Assembly (NCBI RefSeq): GCF_964204645.1
Contig: NC_134028.1
Coordinates: 8,721,001-8,785,000, forward strand
Source: Tubulanus polymorphus
Taxonomy: Eukaryota > Nemertea > Palaeonemertea > Tubulaniformes > Tubulanidae
Direction: 5' to 3'
Length of the DNA: 64,000 bases
Of this stretch, positions 46,101 to 58,400 are shown in pieces. Position numbers and translations under genes: made by a program. The notes under the pieces are model-generated. The model saw nothing but the letters and a program-made list of their open reading frames with translations, was not told the DNA's origin and did no database searches. Numbering within the stretch: the first letter of the stretch is position 1; every line of letters starts with the position of its first letter.

Positions 46101-46667
46101 GACTTACGCCCCCACTTGTGACGCAACGCGACGATCGCGTCGCATCGCGAAGGCCGACCTACGCCCGCCTTTAGTAATTCAGTTCCACAGAACGCTTCTG
46201 CTGATAGATAGAAAGATATATGCGTATATTCTAACATGCAATGTAGATTTTGAAATAGCTACCTCTGTTAATACTGTATCATATTTATTGACGAAAGTCC
46301 GGTTCGGGCATTTCCGTAACGCTTCGTCATTCAGCGGACAGGACTTGTACACAGTTACAGCAATACTAATACCGGTAGCATTATCAGTGATTTCCTTCCT
46401 TGCAGTTCCAGGAATAGGACAAGTCCAACCCGGATTAGCCATTTCGAAAATCACGTAAAGCATGCATAGTCCGATGTTCGTCTCGATCGCTATTATGAAA
46501 ACGTAGATGAGAATTTGACCGCATCCTAGTTTTCCGATCAGCTCGAAAACATCGTCGAATTTCGGTTGAGCGCGCTCGTGTTCGACCATCGGTTCTCGAT
46601 CAGCGGTACCTCCTGTATCGGCGATATCTGCCGAAATTGCTCGGCGGTTCTTACCAGTCACGTTCAT
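40147..46667 (-). CDS. SLC22-family organic cation/anion transporter (MFS)
   Basis: An eight-exon model of 582 residues: 46667-46263, 45497-45269, 44259-44061, 43743-43507, 42764-42627, 41575-41372, 41120-41048 and 40410-40147, with consistent phases. Exon 1 has TM1 and the large glycosylated loop with Cys residues. Exon 2 has the family WDLVCDRA and the MFS loop GQVSDRIGRR. Exon 3 has GPKWRTLV, exon 4 MPESVRWL, exons 5-6 INRLGRKRS, exons 6-7 EMYPTLMRNIG and AARVGAMIAP, and exon 8 LPETLGKPMPE. These are diagnostic SLC22 motifs of a 12-helix plasma-membrane transporter of organic ions. Substrate cannot be assigned; OCT/carcinine-type carriers are the nearest style. The introns after exons 5 and 7 begin with GCAAGT, not GT, and only these donors keep the frame. 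The C-terminal tail is Cys/Lys-rich, then acidic. Confidence 0.9.
40790..40852 (+). mobile_element. tRNA-like SINE head in an SLC22 intron
   Basis: GTAGTTAGAGCGCGG (A-box-like) and GAGTCGAATCTTA (B-box-like) lie 30 bases apart. It is degenerate and not a functional tRNA. Confidence 0.35.
42905..43040 (+). repeat. Dispersed repeat, copy 1 (GTTTTTACGGCGTCA family)
   Basis: Shares GTTATTTTGAAACGCCAAT, GTGCACATCGACTCACACAG and a final GGTTTTTACGGCGTCAAA with the repeats at about 59270-59680 and 60060-60470. It has no coding capacity and is probably a nonautonomous element. Confidence 0.6.
45904..46171. repeat. GC-rich element bounded by a 19-bp direct repeat
   Basis: GCCGACCTACGCCCGCCTT occurs at 45904-45922 and 46153-46171. 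The interior is dense in GCGAC and its complement GTCGC, and in CTACGC-type motifs, unlike the AT-rich surroundings. The open frames at 45910-46237 arise from this composition. It lies in the first intron of the SLC22-like gene, just downstream of exon 1. Confidence 0.55.
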
Positions 46668-49130
46668 TGTCGCGGATTCTTGACTTAGTTTTTATCCGCG
46701 GAACAATGTATGCGGGTACTTCAGTTGCTGGTATTTACTCTAGTTGTAAGTACCGTCGACCAAGTATCCGGGTGTCGACCTGGTTGGAATTGTTTATCAA
46801 TTATCGTGCGCGTCATCAACATTCCGACTCTTAAACATCCATTTTGCAAGTATTATGCATAACGTGCGCAGCAGACTAGACTGACAACACAACCTGCACG
46901 TAGTAGTAGTTGTGCTAGAGGATAGAAAACAATGCTTTTATATTAGGATCTAGAACGCACCATACGTTGCAGTCATAACAAAGCATAGCTCGCTCCATAG
47001 CCCAGCATTTTATTGCTATAGATATGGTTATCGTTGTATCGATCTTCTTGCTCGTCAACAACCCCTAAATAGGTCGTCGGTGTCGAGATGAGCCTGCGAT
47101 GTACTCGTCACCACGGTCGGGAAAAGTAAACCGTACCAACCAGTCACTTCGCGCAATATCGTTTGATACCTAAACAAGTTTTATTAGTTTTATTCATAAG
47201 CTTGCATGTTCTCTGTATTTCCAAAATCGTGAGTAATTTTTCCCCGATTTTAGCTTTCTTTCGGGGGTGCCCTTTTGATTGCCCTATTTTGAGGGTGCAC
47301 CCCTACCTGTATTCTCTTGCCATATCAAATTTTACTTCCAAAAACCAATACAAAAATGCACTATATATACACTAAGCAAAGCGTCAAAACTGACATTTTA
47401 CGCAGCTGCAGTGTTGAATATAAATAGTTTTACAAACTATTTTGACGGGATATTCTGAAATACAAAATACAATGGCGAGTTGATTGTGTTAGTTACGGGT
47501 TAAGGGTTTTTTGTGCTCATGTTTCAAGGAACAGGGCATATGTTCAGTACATATTTATTCAGATCTAAATGAAATTGGCGGCATTTGAAATTAACATTGA
47601 ATTTTGTTGGGATTTTTGTCACCAAGGAAGAGAAAACGAGCATTTTGAGTTGAAATTAAGGGTGACAGAAATATGGAGAAGATTGAGAAAGGCGGATTTG
47701 GAGAATTGTAGTGAGTTGATTGGGCTTGCGACGAGCCTTAGCTATCAGACATGATGCGTCCCTGCATATCTCCCAAGGTGTTCATTACCCCACTCATCCC
47801 AGAATGTTTATGGATCAATAGATTTTAGAAAAAATTGTGAATTGGTATTTGAGATTCTTTTGCAGGATGCGTCCGAAGCAGTCTCACGACGACCCTCGGC
47901 GTGAACATAGTACTCTCCAGTCTCCTTATCATAGTCTCGAAATGGTCTAATCTAAAAAACAGTCATTCGTTATTTCAGAGGGCTCCAACCTAACCACAGC
48001 CTTTTATCTCGTATCGTAGGTTTAACCTGTACTCTGTGGTTTGACGTGAAAATATCCGATTGAAACGCCGACAACTACATGTACCGGTATCGGTTTGCGA
48101 ATAATCCTGCGTAACCTGGAGAAACCGCAATGCCACACCGTCATAGGCCCGAGTCCTTGCAAGTCAAGTCCGACGAAGAAAGACTAATAAGACTAAATAT
48201 GTACATATATAACGTGTTATTACATTGCATTAGCTTAGAAAATATCACAAATTCTTATCTACATTTTATCCATAAAAACAACGAGTTTTTCCATGATAAT
48301 TATCATTGATTTATGACGTATACACATATATACAAAACAAATAAATTCCGAATCATTATATATATAATAAACACATTTAATAACCACGTCGTAGGACAAT
48401 AGCAAATATATACAGTAATAGGCCTTGCAACAGATAGGTCATCGTACTCCAAGATCAGCGCAAGCAACCACCTGATACTCCAAATGGGATTAAGAATAAC
48501 CTTAAATCTAATTTTAATCGCGATTTTGCGTACGTAAGATATTTAAGGCGTGTCCCGTCCACGATGCTTACGCTCAAACCTACTAGCACCCAGCACCCCA
48601 TACCACACAACGTGCTAAGTAATAAAATAACGATACCAAACAGGGCCTAGTATATGTTGCTGAATTTTTACATCAACAGAAATACATACCGGTACACGCA
48701 ATATAAGACATTTTGATCGAGGCTAAAATCAAATCTAGTAAAAAAAGCTCAGGCCAATCACGGCTCATCATGTGCGACATGAAATTGAACCCCTTCCCTG
48801 ACAGGTATGTATAAAACTATATACATGTACATGTACACTTGATTAACACAATAATAATAATCATAAATTTTTCTGTAATAAATTTCAATACCGAGCATAT
48901 TTATATTTTTGGGAAGGTACCAACTGTAAATATCTCATCCAAACAATGACGCTACATCTAGTCGGCAACAAAGCTACGAAGGCTGAAAAAATAGAAATGA
49001 AATAAAAATTATTCATTCAATTGAGCTAGATGTCTTGCACGTGATTTGTATAATTAAAAATGGTCCCGAATAAGGGAAAACGTATTCACCGGTTCATTTC
49101 ATCTCATAAACAGCTTAGAATTGATCGCAA
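46668..49130. other. Gene-free interval upstream of the SLC22-like gene
   Basis: Contains the presumed SLC22 promoter and then AT-rich sequence. A frame at 47569-47754 (EIWRRLRKADLENCSELI) has protein-like composition, but I could not connect it to a gene. Confidence 0.35.
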
Positions 49131-49280
49131 TTCATTCTACTGACAAGGAGGCCACCAAAAAATTATCCTTCCCCGGCAAGGATTTGAACCTAATGACATC
49201 GTTAGACTCTAGTGCAGCAGGGTTTCGTATCGTGAGGAGTCTCTCGATGCCATCAGGTTCAAGTGTTCTCATAAAATACG
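49131..49280 (-). mobile_element. tRNA-like SINE copy, minus strand
   Basis: On the minus strand the motif TTAGGTTCAAATCCTTGCC (B-box-like) is followed by GGGGAAGGAT. The block GAACCTGATGGCATCGAGA is shared with the copy at 49650-49800. Confidence 0.45.
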
Positions 49281-49340
49281 TATGTTCGATGTCTTTTGAT
49301 CCTTCTGATCACTGTCTTTATCGCAGTGTGTGCCACTCAC

Positions 49341-51251
49341 GTGTTTATCTTGTTGGTCTTTCGTCGTCTGTTCCATATTTCTAAATTCTAACATTTCGCA
49401 TCGAACTCTTAATTGTAGAACTCTTTGTAGAATCTCGTCCCTGAAACACAAACTCGGATTAGAGCTACATTTACTTACTCGATCAAGCATGACCAAGAAC
49501 ACATTTCACAGTGCTAGGCCTATATACATGTATCATTCTTTCCTTTCAACACAGAAAAATGGGACGAGCCATGCTTTTACAATGGAAATTGATTCATTAC
49601 AATTGATCTAGGATATCGTTTTTGAGTTATGCGGTACATCGACTTGAAAGGATTCGGATTAGGGAGGCTAAGTCCTCCCTAAACAGTGATTCAAACCTGA
49701 TGGCATCGAGACTGCCACGGCTTGTGCGTAGCGATGCTATAGGTTCGAATCCCTGCCAAGGGAGGATGATACGCATTGCTGAAGATTTCAAAATCGTAAT
49801 CACCTGTGCGCTTTTGTTGATACTCCTATGTAGTTAAGTTTACAATCGCTCAATCGTATTAAAGCTTGACCTAAAATATATAGAGATTTCATAGTTTAAA
49901 GCAGAGCTGGTGAAACTGGTCCAGCGGCATCTATGAGTCTAGCAATAGCCGGACTGAAGATTTACCTCGCCACCCAAAGACCCCCTCCATCAGATCAGGG
50001 AAAATAACCTTAGCACAATTCTTTTAGAATTTGTGGACGACCTTTGTGACAATGCAAGAAGTTAACTTCATTTGAAACATACGGCAATGCAAATTCGTCA
50101 CCTCTGTCATCCTACTTTGGACAAATTGGCTGTTGAATACAGTATAACCTAATTCATATTCCTAATCCTAATTCAGATGTTTGCCTGACATGGACATCAA
50201 TCTTTTACTAGCGTAGCCGGACTGTGAAGTGTTAGCCAGCCTGACTTTGAAGTGTTAGCCTATAGTCCACGCTTATCAACAATAAGAATTTGGGCTCAAC
50301 AGAAGATCTAATTTTAATATTTTCTCCCAACTTTTACAGTAAAAGATGGGCTAACCAATAAAGCTGGATGATTTGAAAATAACAAAACTTTCCAAAATGT
50401 TGTCATGGCCATTTGTAAATGTTTCAGGTCAATGTACCGTACAAACCTGTGATGTCATGTTCAGCAAATATTTCACCGTACAAATTGAAATAGACCGGGC
50501 AATATCGTTTCATCCATTTCTGAACGTCGGCGGATGTCCAAAAATAAACCGGTTTCGTTTTGCGCTTTTCTTTCTTGGACGACTGAAACGGCAAACATTC
50601 AACGAGGTAATGACCATGGAAAACATCTGACTATACCTCCTGGGTTTTAAAAGCTAATTTCTTATATGCAACGATATGTTATATCTATCGTGGGAGTGCA
50701 CATATAATGTAGTAACATCCCGCAAAGCAAAATTAATTTTTTTTCATATACAACTGTATACTATCTTTTACTTTTTTGATATAGCAAGAAAATTATCTTC
50801 AACGGGGATTCAAGGGACCACCTGTACACCAACTGCCTTTTTCATTTGCAAAAATAAATTTTCCAGCTGTGCGCATTGACTTAGGTTTTGGATAGACATA
50901 TTAGAAGTAAGCCATCGTTACCTAGAAATTCTCGCTACGTTTAAACTTCCAAGAGTCGATTGTTAATTCAGACAAACAGAAATAAATAAAGACTTAGTCA
51001 CAAACCTTTTCTTTAGATGAAGATCTGGCAGGGGAAGCTGGTGACATGTTTGATTCATCTATCACTGTTTGATGCGGCGGTGAGACCATAGTTTTAGCAG
51101 CGGACATAAAACATTCACCCCCGTCGCTCTCCGCCTTCTGGCTGGCTGGCACTTTCTCTGGTCCCCTATCTAACTGACCGAGGGTAATGTCTGTAATGTG
51201 TAATGGATGAAATTCAAATGAAGGACGCCACGTCTTCGAAAACGTTTTCAT
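49341..51251 (-). CDS. SAMD12: SAMD10/SAMD12 (aveugle)-like SAM-domain adaptor
   Basis: Three exons are seen: 51251-51006 (ATG start, Ser/Pro-rich leader ending SSSKEK), 50582-50447, and 49440 to a GTGAGT donor after 49341 (or a stop at 49269). The second exon encodes PVYFWTSADVQKWMKRYCP and then YGEIFAEHDITG; the third encodes DEILQRVLQLRVRCEML. This is the start and end of the SAM domain of SAMD10/SAMD12 (Drosophila aveugle/hyphen), which binds CNK and is needed for Raf activation in RTK/MAPK signalling. The middle part (usually GRALLRL, then ERMGI) is missing: exon 2 ends in phase 1 and exon 3 begins in phase 2, so one more exon is required, and I did not find it. The known C-terminal segment of SAMD12 was also not found. 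The start is 1.2 kb from the divergent BAIAP2-like gene. Confidence 0.75.
49650..49800 (+). mobile_element. tRNA-like SINE copy, plus strand
   Basis: AAACCTGATGGCATCGAGA, then ATAGGTTCGAATCCCTGCCA and AGGGAGGATGAT, match the inverted copy at 49131-49280. It lies in an intron of the SAM-domain gene, between the SAM exon and the exon at 49440. Confidence 0.5.
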
Positions 51252-51429
51252 CCCAATGCCCAAAAAAAACCAATCATTGCGGCATCACATAACATACACA
51301 AAAATTGATGTGTATAACTGTTTTTGATGTGTTTTCGTTATGCCGTGTGCCTTGAACGTTTCATAGTAAGCAGTCAAAATTCTACTCATAACATTTTTGT
51401 GAAAATATCTTCACGGTTTCGATGAAACC

Positions 51430-51595
51430 ACAGGGGCTCGTCACAATGGCTGGAGGTCCAAAATCAATGATTCGACTCAGTATCCTAGGTACTAGGCTAC
51501 ATACAAAAACAAACCTAGATTCTTTTTTGTGGTACCTAGGATACTGGGTCGAACCGTTGATTTTGGAACCCCAGCTATCGTGACGAGCCCCTCTG
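51430..51595. mobile_element. Foldback element, about 165 bp
   Basis: The left arm AGGGGCTCGTCACAATGGCT and on through TCAGTATCCTAGGTA is mirrored by the right arm TACCTAGGATACTGGGTCG through TGACGAGCCCCT. The arms are about 60 bases each. The 137-codon minus-strand frame at 51382-51795 crosses this palindrome and is not considered a gene. Confidence 0.75.
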
Positions 51596-52290
51596 AATAA
51601 AGTATAGAGTTCTGCCCTGTTTCGGCACTCTAGCAACGCAAACAGAAACCCCAACAATAAACCATTCACTGAAGCCGAAAGGTGATCAAAACTATATCCA
51701 TCCAAAGTCAGAAAAATTATTTCTGACGATGGGAATATACGTCGATAATTCAAAACCCTATTCGACAAAGACAGAATACACACGCTGCAGTGCAACTCCC
51801 CAAAACTAAGGCTTACTTTGTGGTTTAAAAAGGAACTGACAACTATTTTCCTCGAATAACGTCAACAATAACAACATTGATTGATTCAGAAAACAGATCT
51901 ATCATCCAATGATCCAGTGCACTACAGCGGTTTTAAATTGGAGCAAGTTCCCAAGGAAATTCTTTTTTATTGGTACTTACCAAATGCACGATATAAGTTT
52001 CTGCAAACTGTTGTTATTTGCAAAAAACAACAATTTTTTGACAATTCGCAACTAAAATAAAAGAACCCGGAAGTTAATTTGACAGGAGATTCGCTAAATG
52101 ACGGCCCAGGACTTTGGTTGAAACGAGACTCCCGATAGATGGCAGAAGCGTCGACAAATTTCGAGGAATATTTTTGACTCGAAAACGAATGATTTTCGTT
52201 TTGAATGATGTTGGTTACAAATCATCTGTTGATAACTTGACTAATTTCCAGGTTCCCAGCTAGAATTGTTCATATCAACTATCAAAGAAA

Positions 52291-52398
52291 ATGTTTCGCA
52301 TGGCGGCCGCAGCGGCCATCATGATCAAGAAAGGTGCGCGCCATGGAGCTCTCCCGAAGTGGAGGTACGATAGCATCACAGCGCTCGGTGCTATTTGA
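52291..52398 (+). CDS. Short upstream ORF ahead of the BAIAP2-like start
   Basis: A 35-codon frame with an ATG at 52291 (MFRMAAAAAIMIKKGARHGA) and a TGA at 52396-52398, 88 bases before the main ATG. Its GC-rich codons contrast with the flanks. It may be a regulatory uORF in the 5' UTR or a chance frame. Confidence 0.25.
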   Translation: MFRMAAAAAIMIKKGARHGALPKWRYDSITALGAI

Positions 52399-52485
52399 GT
52401 ATTCAGTACTGAACTGAAAACATGCACATCGGATCTACGTATTTCCAATCGAATTAATGGATTAACCTCGAAACGGATTATCACG

Positions 52486-55400
52486 ATGGACAGCAGCATC
52501 AGAATTCATAAACTGACCGAGAACGTTTATAAGGTAATATGATTACTCGACCGACTGAAACGTATTTTACATTTGTTGTAGACGCGAGTACAGCTCTGGA
52601 ATTGAGAATATACAATTATTATCGGAAATCGGCTATCCGTGCTTTGATCGATATTAGCGCCATTATATTCATCTCAACATGCGTTCAATTAATTAATTTT
52701 AACCTCCACTCAACCAGAATGCTAGGAAAAGTGATATATAATACGTAATATATATATTGAAACGAATTCATAATTCCCTGTTTTTTAATTATTGGAAAAA
52801 ACGGCAAAAAAATATTCGATTCCAATTATTCACAAATTAAAGCAATTGCTTGATCTCATAATTTTCAGTAGCTAAAGATGAAATGTGAATTATTTTCAAA
52901 CATTCCAATCGATCGTGGAGTTTGTTTTAAAATCATTAATTTGCAATTAAGTTAAAAATAGTTAAAATTGAAATGTTTAATAGGATTGTTAACGATCGAA
53001 ACTATATTCGATGGCTTGGTGTTAGGTTACAAACCAATATTTCTTTTTTGTGTTTTTTTCTTAAATATAGGTTTATATCTATTGTTATTATTTTCAGAAT
53101 CTCTCCGACAATTTCAATCCATGTTTGAAGCAATTTATTGCAACGGGAAAGGCATATCAAAGACAATTACAAGGTAAAAAACCCGCTTAAAACGTGTGAA
53201 AAACTGAAACGGTTTTCGAGTTTCGAGTTATAATTTTGCCGATGATTAATTACTGGCACAGTGTGTGTATCTACTAGAAAATGAACGCTTTACTAAGTCG
53301 TTACTTTATTTTTGAATCAATTCTTTAAAGATGAATTCAAGTATTTTATGGTGGTTGATTTTGGCCAAAAAATCTCAAATTCACGAAAAACGGTTTTTTC
53401 TCAACGTGCTGAAATCAACTTTTAGGGCTTGAAAACAATTTTAAATTATGTTAAGTGGATGCTGAAATCAAAGTATTGTTTTCAGTTTCAGTTTTTAACT
53501 TTTATTTACTTTCATCAATTTGATATTTTGTGGCCCACATCAGCCACCATAGTATGCCTTCTGCAGTTATTGTCTTATGATTATACCTTTGAAAATTGAG
53601 CATTGCATTTTTGTTCAATTTCCATCCTATCTTGTAAGATACCTTTCAATCACGATCATAATCACTAATTTTTCGAATATATTCAAGGCCAATGTGTACT
53701 AATAAAACAAAAATAATTTTATCGTTTTTCAGGAGTTTCTCAGTATGCCAAGGCGTATATCGACTCATTAGTGAAACTTGCTCAGACGGCTCAATCGTGT
53801 AAAGGTGCTACTGTGGAATTAGGTGAAGAAAATAATCATATAATACCGGTAGAACGTAGAATTGAGAAACTTATCAGGGACGGACAGAGAAGTATCGAGC
53901 TTCCTATCTAGAATATATCGATACATTTCTTAGATGATTTACGCGTATAAGATCCATTGAGGTTTATCTTAACGCTCGTAGTATAGGTCTCACCAGGGAG
54001 GTCCCACCTCGTAAACGAATACTTCTTTCAGTTTGATTGTGTGATATCGTTCTGCCGCTCAAACTCAGTTTATCTCGATAATATTCCATTTTTCACATAA
54101 GCTATACCAAAGACACGATATATTTCTGAATGGATGATGTATTAGATTTAGAGGTTTTTTAAAGAATTTTTTTAGAAAAAGTAATTTCTAAAACTAATTG
54201 ATCTAATAGATCAATATTACTTCGTCCTTCCACTATTATGAATTAAAGCTTTCTGTTGTTATTCCTCGTTGTACTCGAAGGCCCTTCCGAGATTCAGCGA
54301 TATATAGCGATATAGCGATATATATCAGTTTGACAGCTGATTTTGTGAGTAAACAAAGTGTTTACGAACGTAATGTGCGAAGTGCACTCATATATATTTG
54401 TTCACGTGACACTTCTCAATTAACAGCGGCTGCGGTCCGATGACGTTAAATCGGAATAAATATTAGATTTTGAATCCCATTTTAAACGCGCGACCCCAGA
54501 GACGGCAGTTCCCGTTGGTATTCAGACGGGCACTTTCAGATATCGGGCAGCGTAAATTCATATCTCGTAGCGCGGTCAAAAGTGAAAGTGCAAGCGGGAC
54601 GATTCTGAACTGTTGACCGATGAATTGTTGGTAAAAGCATTGTTTAGCGCTGGAGCAATTATCGATTACTCCAAGGTCTATAGCAGCAGTTGAATGTATA
54701 CCCCAGCATTAGATTAGTCTTAGAGATTTAAGGGGATTTGATACAATTACGGATGCGTATTCCGGGAGTATCTGTCTAAACGCTCGTCTTAAGATCGAGT
54801 AGTTTCTAGTACTGTATAGTAAACACGAGTTAACGCGGTATCCGGTTATTCTCGGATATAACTGTTAAAAATAACACATTTTCACCGGCTGAATATGAAA
54901 TTGAGAAAACATTCCTACCATCTGGAGAAAGTCGGAGCGGGAATGATCGAGATTCTAAAAGTAAGATTATCGCGACTCGCTCAGTATTCAAAGTATACAT
55001 ACATATAGTAATACAAGCAAAAATACGTGGTTGTATTTCCGATAGGGCCTACAAGGTATAGATAAAATGTCAGAGAATTTCGTGCGGCACTTACAATACA
55101 ATCATCTTTCTAAAGATTTTTTCGTTTCTCGTTTTGGATGGCCATGTGTGAGACCATCGCCATCCTCGTTTTGGGGAATATGATGCGGCACCATTTTACA
55201 AAAGACAACGTGTTACTGTACAGGTGCGATGTGATTATGAAATTTTGAAAAGCTATAGATGCATTCGTGCTACTGAGAGTGTTTTCACCGAATATTTCCC
55301 CCAAAGAATATCGGTTGGCATTATAGGTACGACCCCCCCCCTCCCCAATGATCCGCGCTGATCCTTTGTCTCTAGCCAACTATGGTAACAAGGATTGACC

Positions 55401-58400
55401 AAGCCAAATGTAATCATTTCTTTAGTGGGGAATTATAAAAATGTGTTAACCTATCAATGATATAGTGCTAATGGATTTTACACTACAAATATTTACTCAA
55501 AAGGTGATAGCCACCGCCCCATTCACACCTTACCTAGCCCTTGATCGGCTTTGATGCTTGATGTTATATTTACTACAGTGGAATAAATTACAACGACTCC
55601 GTTCTATCGGGAGTATGATCCAATCGCTAGTTATGAGCCATGATGACATGATTGTGATATCCGACGACCCTTTTTGCAAAAATCTGATGACGAGTCCCGG
55701 CAATAAATATACTGTATCGCAACCACCGTTATAGGTTTTCTTCCGAACCCGTATCCATCCGTACTACCCAAATCGATTCGGATCTTGATTTATTCTTGTT
55801 AAGAGTATCTTTTATCCGTGTTAGGAACACCGCCACTTAAAAAGGTACAGCGGATTTACCACGCTTTTGACGCCGAGTAGCTATACGCAAATTGAATTAC
55901 CGAACAATTTGACTCTGAACCATGGAGCTCGAACGTTTCTCTCCCGAGTAGATCAGATAATCCAATAGATGAGCGAATTCATCATTTTGTAAATTCGAGG
56001 AAACGAGCCCGCGCCGAGCCTTTTTCTCGGGGTAGTCCTATCTTAAGAAAAAGGACTTTTTTCACTGCGAAAAGGGGCACATTCTATTGCAAAAGAACTG
56101 ATCTTAGATGATGTTTTCTTCAATAAGCGAAACTTAAACAACGTCTCATTTTAGAGGCCAAATAATCGGAATACCTAAATAAATCATTTAAGAATAGATT
56201 ACTTCTCATTTGAAAAAAAACCTCGAAATTTCGAAAAATCTCGAAAAATCTTGACCTAAATTTTTTACACTGACTTTTGGAAGGGCAGTGTGAAAGTTTT
56301 AGGGGGTCCGTTCGCTACCCTCGAATCCCCTTTGGGGGCGCCTGTGGAACCAACGTTGAGAAAACTCGAGAATACCGAATACGTTTGATAGAATTCATGG
56401 AAATACTCGTAGAATAGCTTTCTTCTTGTATAATGCGTAGGCCTATCATCTGGATGTAAACATGTTTGTGGAAAATGAAAATCGATATAGCGCATCAATA
56501 AATCGATCAATCAATGTTTGAAATAATCATCGATGTCGAAATCTGTCCAAAAAACCAATCAATCAATCTATCTAGATGTATAGACGTGTTTGGCGTATGA
56601 CTAATTCAAAAATAATTCCCATCATTTGTAAAATTTATAAAATTGTTTGTCGAAAGCGTTCGTCATTCTGTGATAGAAAATTCGTAGATTTTGGACGTCG
56701 ATTTCGTTCAATCGCTCGAACCTGAAAATATGCTCGTTTCTGTCATCAGATCCTTCATCAACGAGACCAAATCGACTGAAGAAATTAATGTGTCATTGCC
56801 TTGGACTTAGTTATGGCAACCACCCTTCCCCGAATCTTACTGAAAGCTCGCAATATTAACGATCCTCGTGGAAATCGGGCGTTCTCTGGGCCCTGGAACT
56901 AACTACAAAACTGGCCCCTGAATCAGGGGAAACTACTCACAATTGCCCGTCCGTAGTTGATCAACTATTTATTTTATTTAGCAACAGCTACAAAACTACA
57001 AAAATTATCTCAAACATTTACTATGTAACAGATGTAACAAATTTCATTCACTCGGTTGCTTTCGGTTTTAGAACGCATGGTACAATCCGGATTATCTAAG
57101 CGGATTATGTAATCAAGGCTATCAGAGCGATCCCGCCGGGGCTATAAAATCGCATGTTTAGTAAATGCACCGGACTCGTTTGATTCCATAGTCGATGTAA
57201 TATATAACACACGTACGCGTTCTTACATTACAACTCTGATAAACAACCGCGATCCGAAATGATCTTGATTTTCTCTGTTGCACCAAAAGGTGGAGCGATT
57301 AAAGTCATAACATTGTACATGTTTTGGCTATTTTCGAAAGCAGTGCGAAGCTGTATAAATTCTATATTATTGACATTATTCGAAATTACATTGAACAGAA
57401 TTTATGCAAAATTCATGTATTTCCTTCTTTCAAGTGACCGCCTCTCAATAAGCTGTCAATCGCTAGAGCATTCGCATCACGGTTCTCGGAATTGTCATTC
57501 AGCCATCTCATTGATCGCCATCATTTATTGCTCTAATCTACCGGCTCCGAGTAACGAAGAATAAATTGGTTATGGTTCCGTGTGACGCAGGCTGGTGAAA
57601 AGTGGGCACCGTCGTCCTTTTCGCGATCTATACTCAAAAAATCACGATTTAGTAGTTTTCCGATCGATAGGAAACGTGTTATGAATCGTAATATTCATCT
57701 GGCCAGTCACTTCTTCTTCTCTACTGGGACCTAATCAATGATACGCGGCAATTACTTGATTTCGGGTTCTAGATGTTCCATGGTTTTTCTTTGCCGATGC
57801 CCGCGAGCCGATTCATTTTACAGAATTTCCAAAAATGGCGCAAATTGTTTCGCGAATCTAATAATGTCCTGATTGCGAAGACGTTTTCATTACACTAAAT
57901 TACAGTAAGGATTTTTAAAACGATACCTTGTTTTTCCTGATCGGCCGACTCGTTTTGTAAATCGCAATTGAATTTGAAATCAGTTTATTTCTGTGGCCAT
58001 CGGATCTGATATCTGCATGATCATGGTTTAAAAGAAAGTACAGGGTAGATATAGGCGGCCGGTCGGGAGCTCAGGGCCCAGTTTCACGAAAAGGTTAAAC
58101 TGAAATTGTTGATGTAATCGATATTAGTGATATTTTCAACGAGGACAACAATTCAAACTTAACCGTTTTTGGCTTACGCATTTTCGTGAAACTGGGCCCA
58201 GCAGAAAGGAGAAACAAGGTATCGATTTTTCAGCCTGATAATATCTATATCAAGTTGAGTCGAAGTACTCGCCGACCTTTCGATCGAAACTAAATTGCTC
58301 CAATAATTAGCAACCTCGCGTATAATCGATCCACAACGTAGCATCGAATTGAAACAAATTTAACTGATGAGTTAGACTTATTTGCAGTACGTATGTTCAA

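Noticed and set aside
45910-46237. Arg/Cys-rich open frames
   Set aside because: Produced by the GC-rich GCGAC element in the first SLC22 intron.
51382-51795. 137-codon minus-strand open frame
   Set aside because: It crosses a palindromic foldback element and has no motif; the reading frame is incidental.
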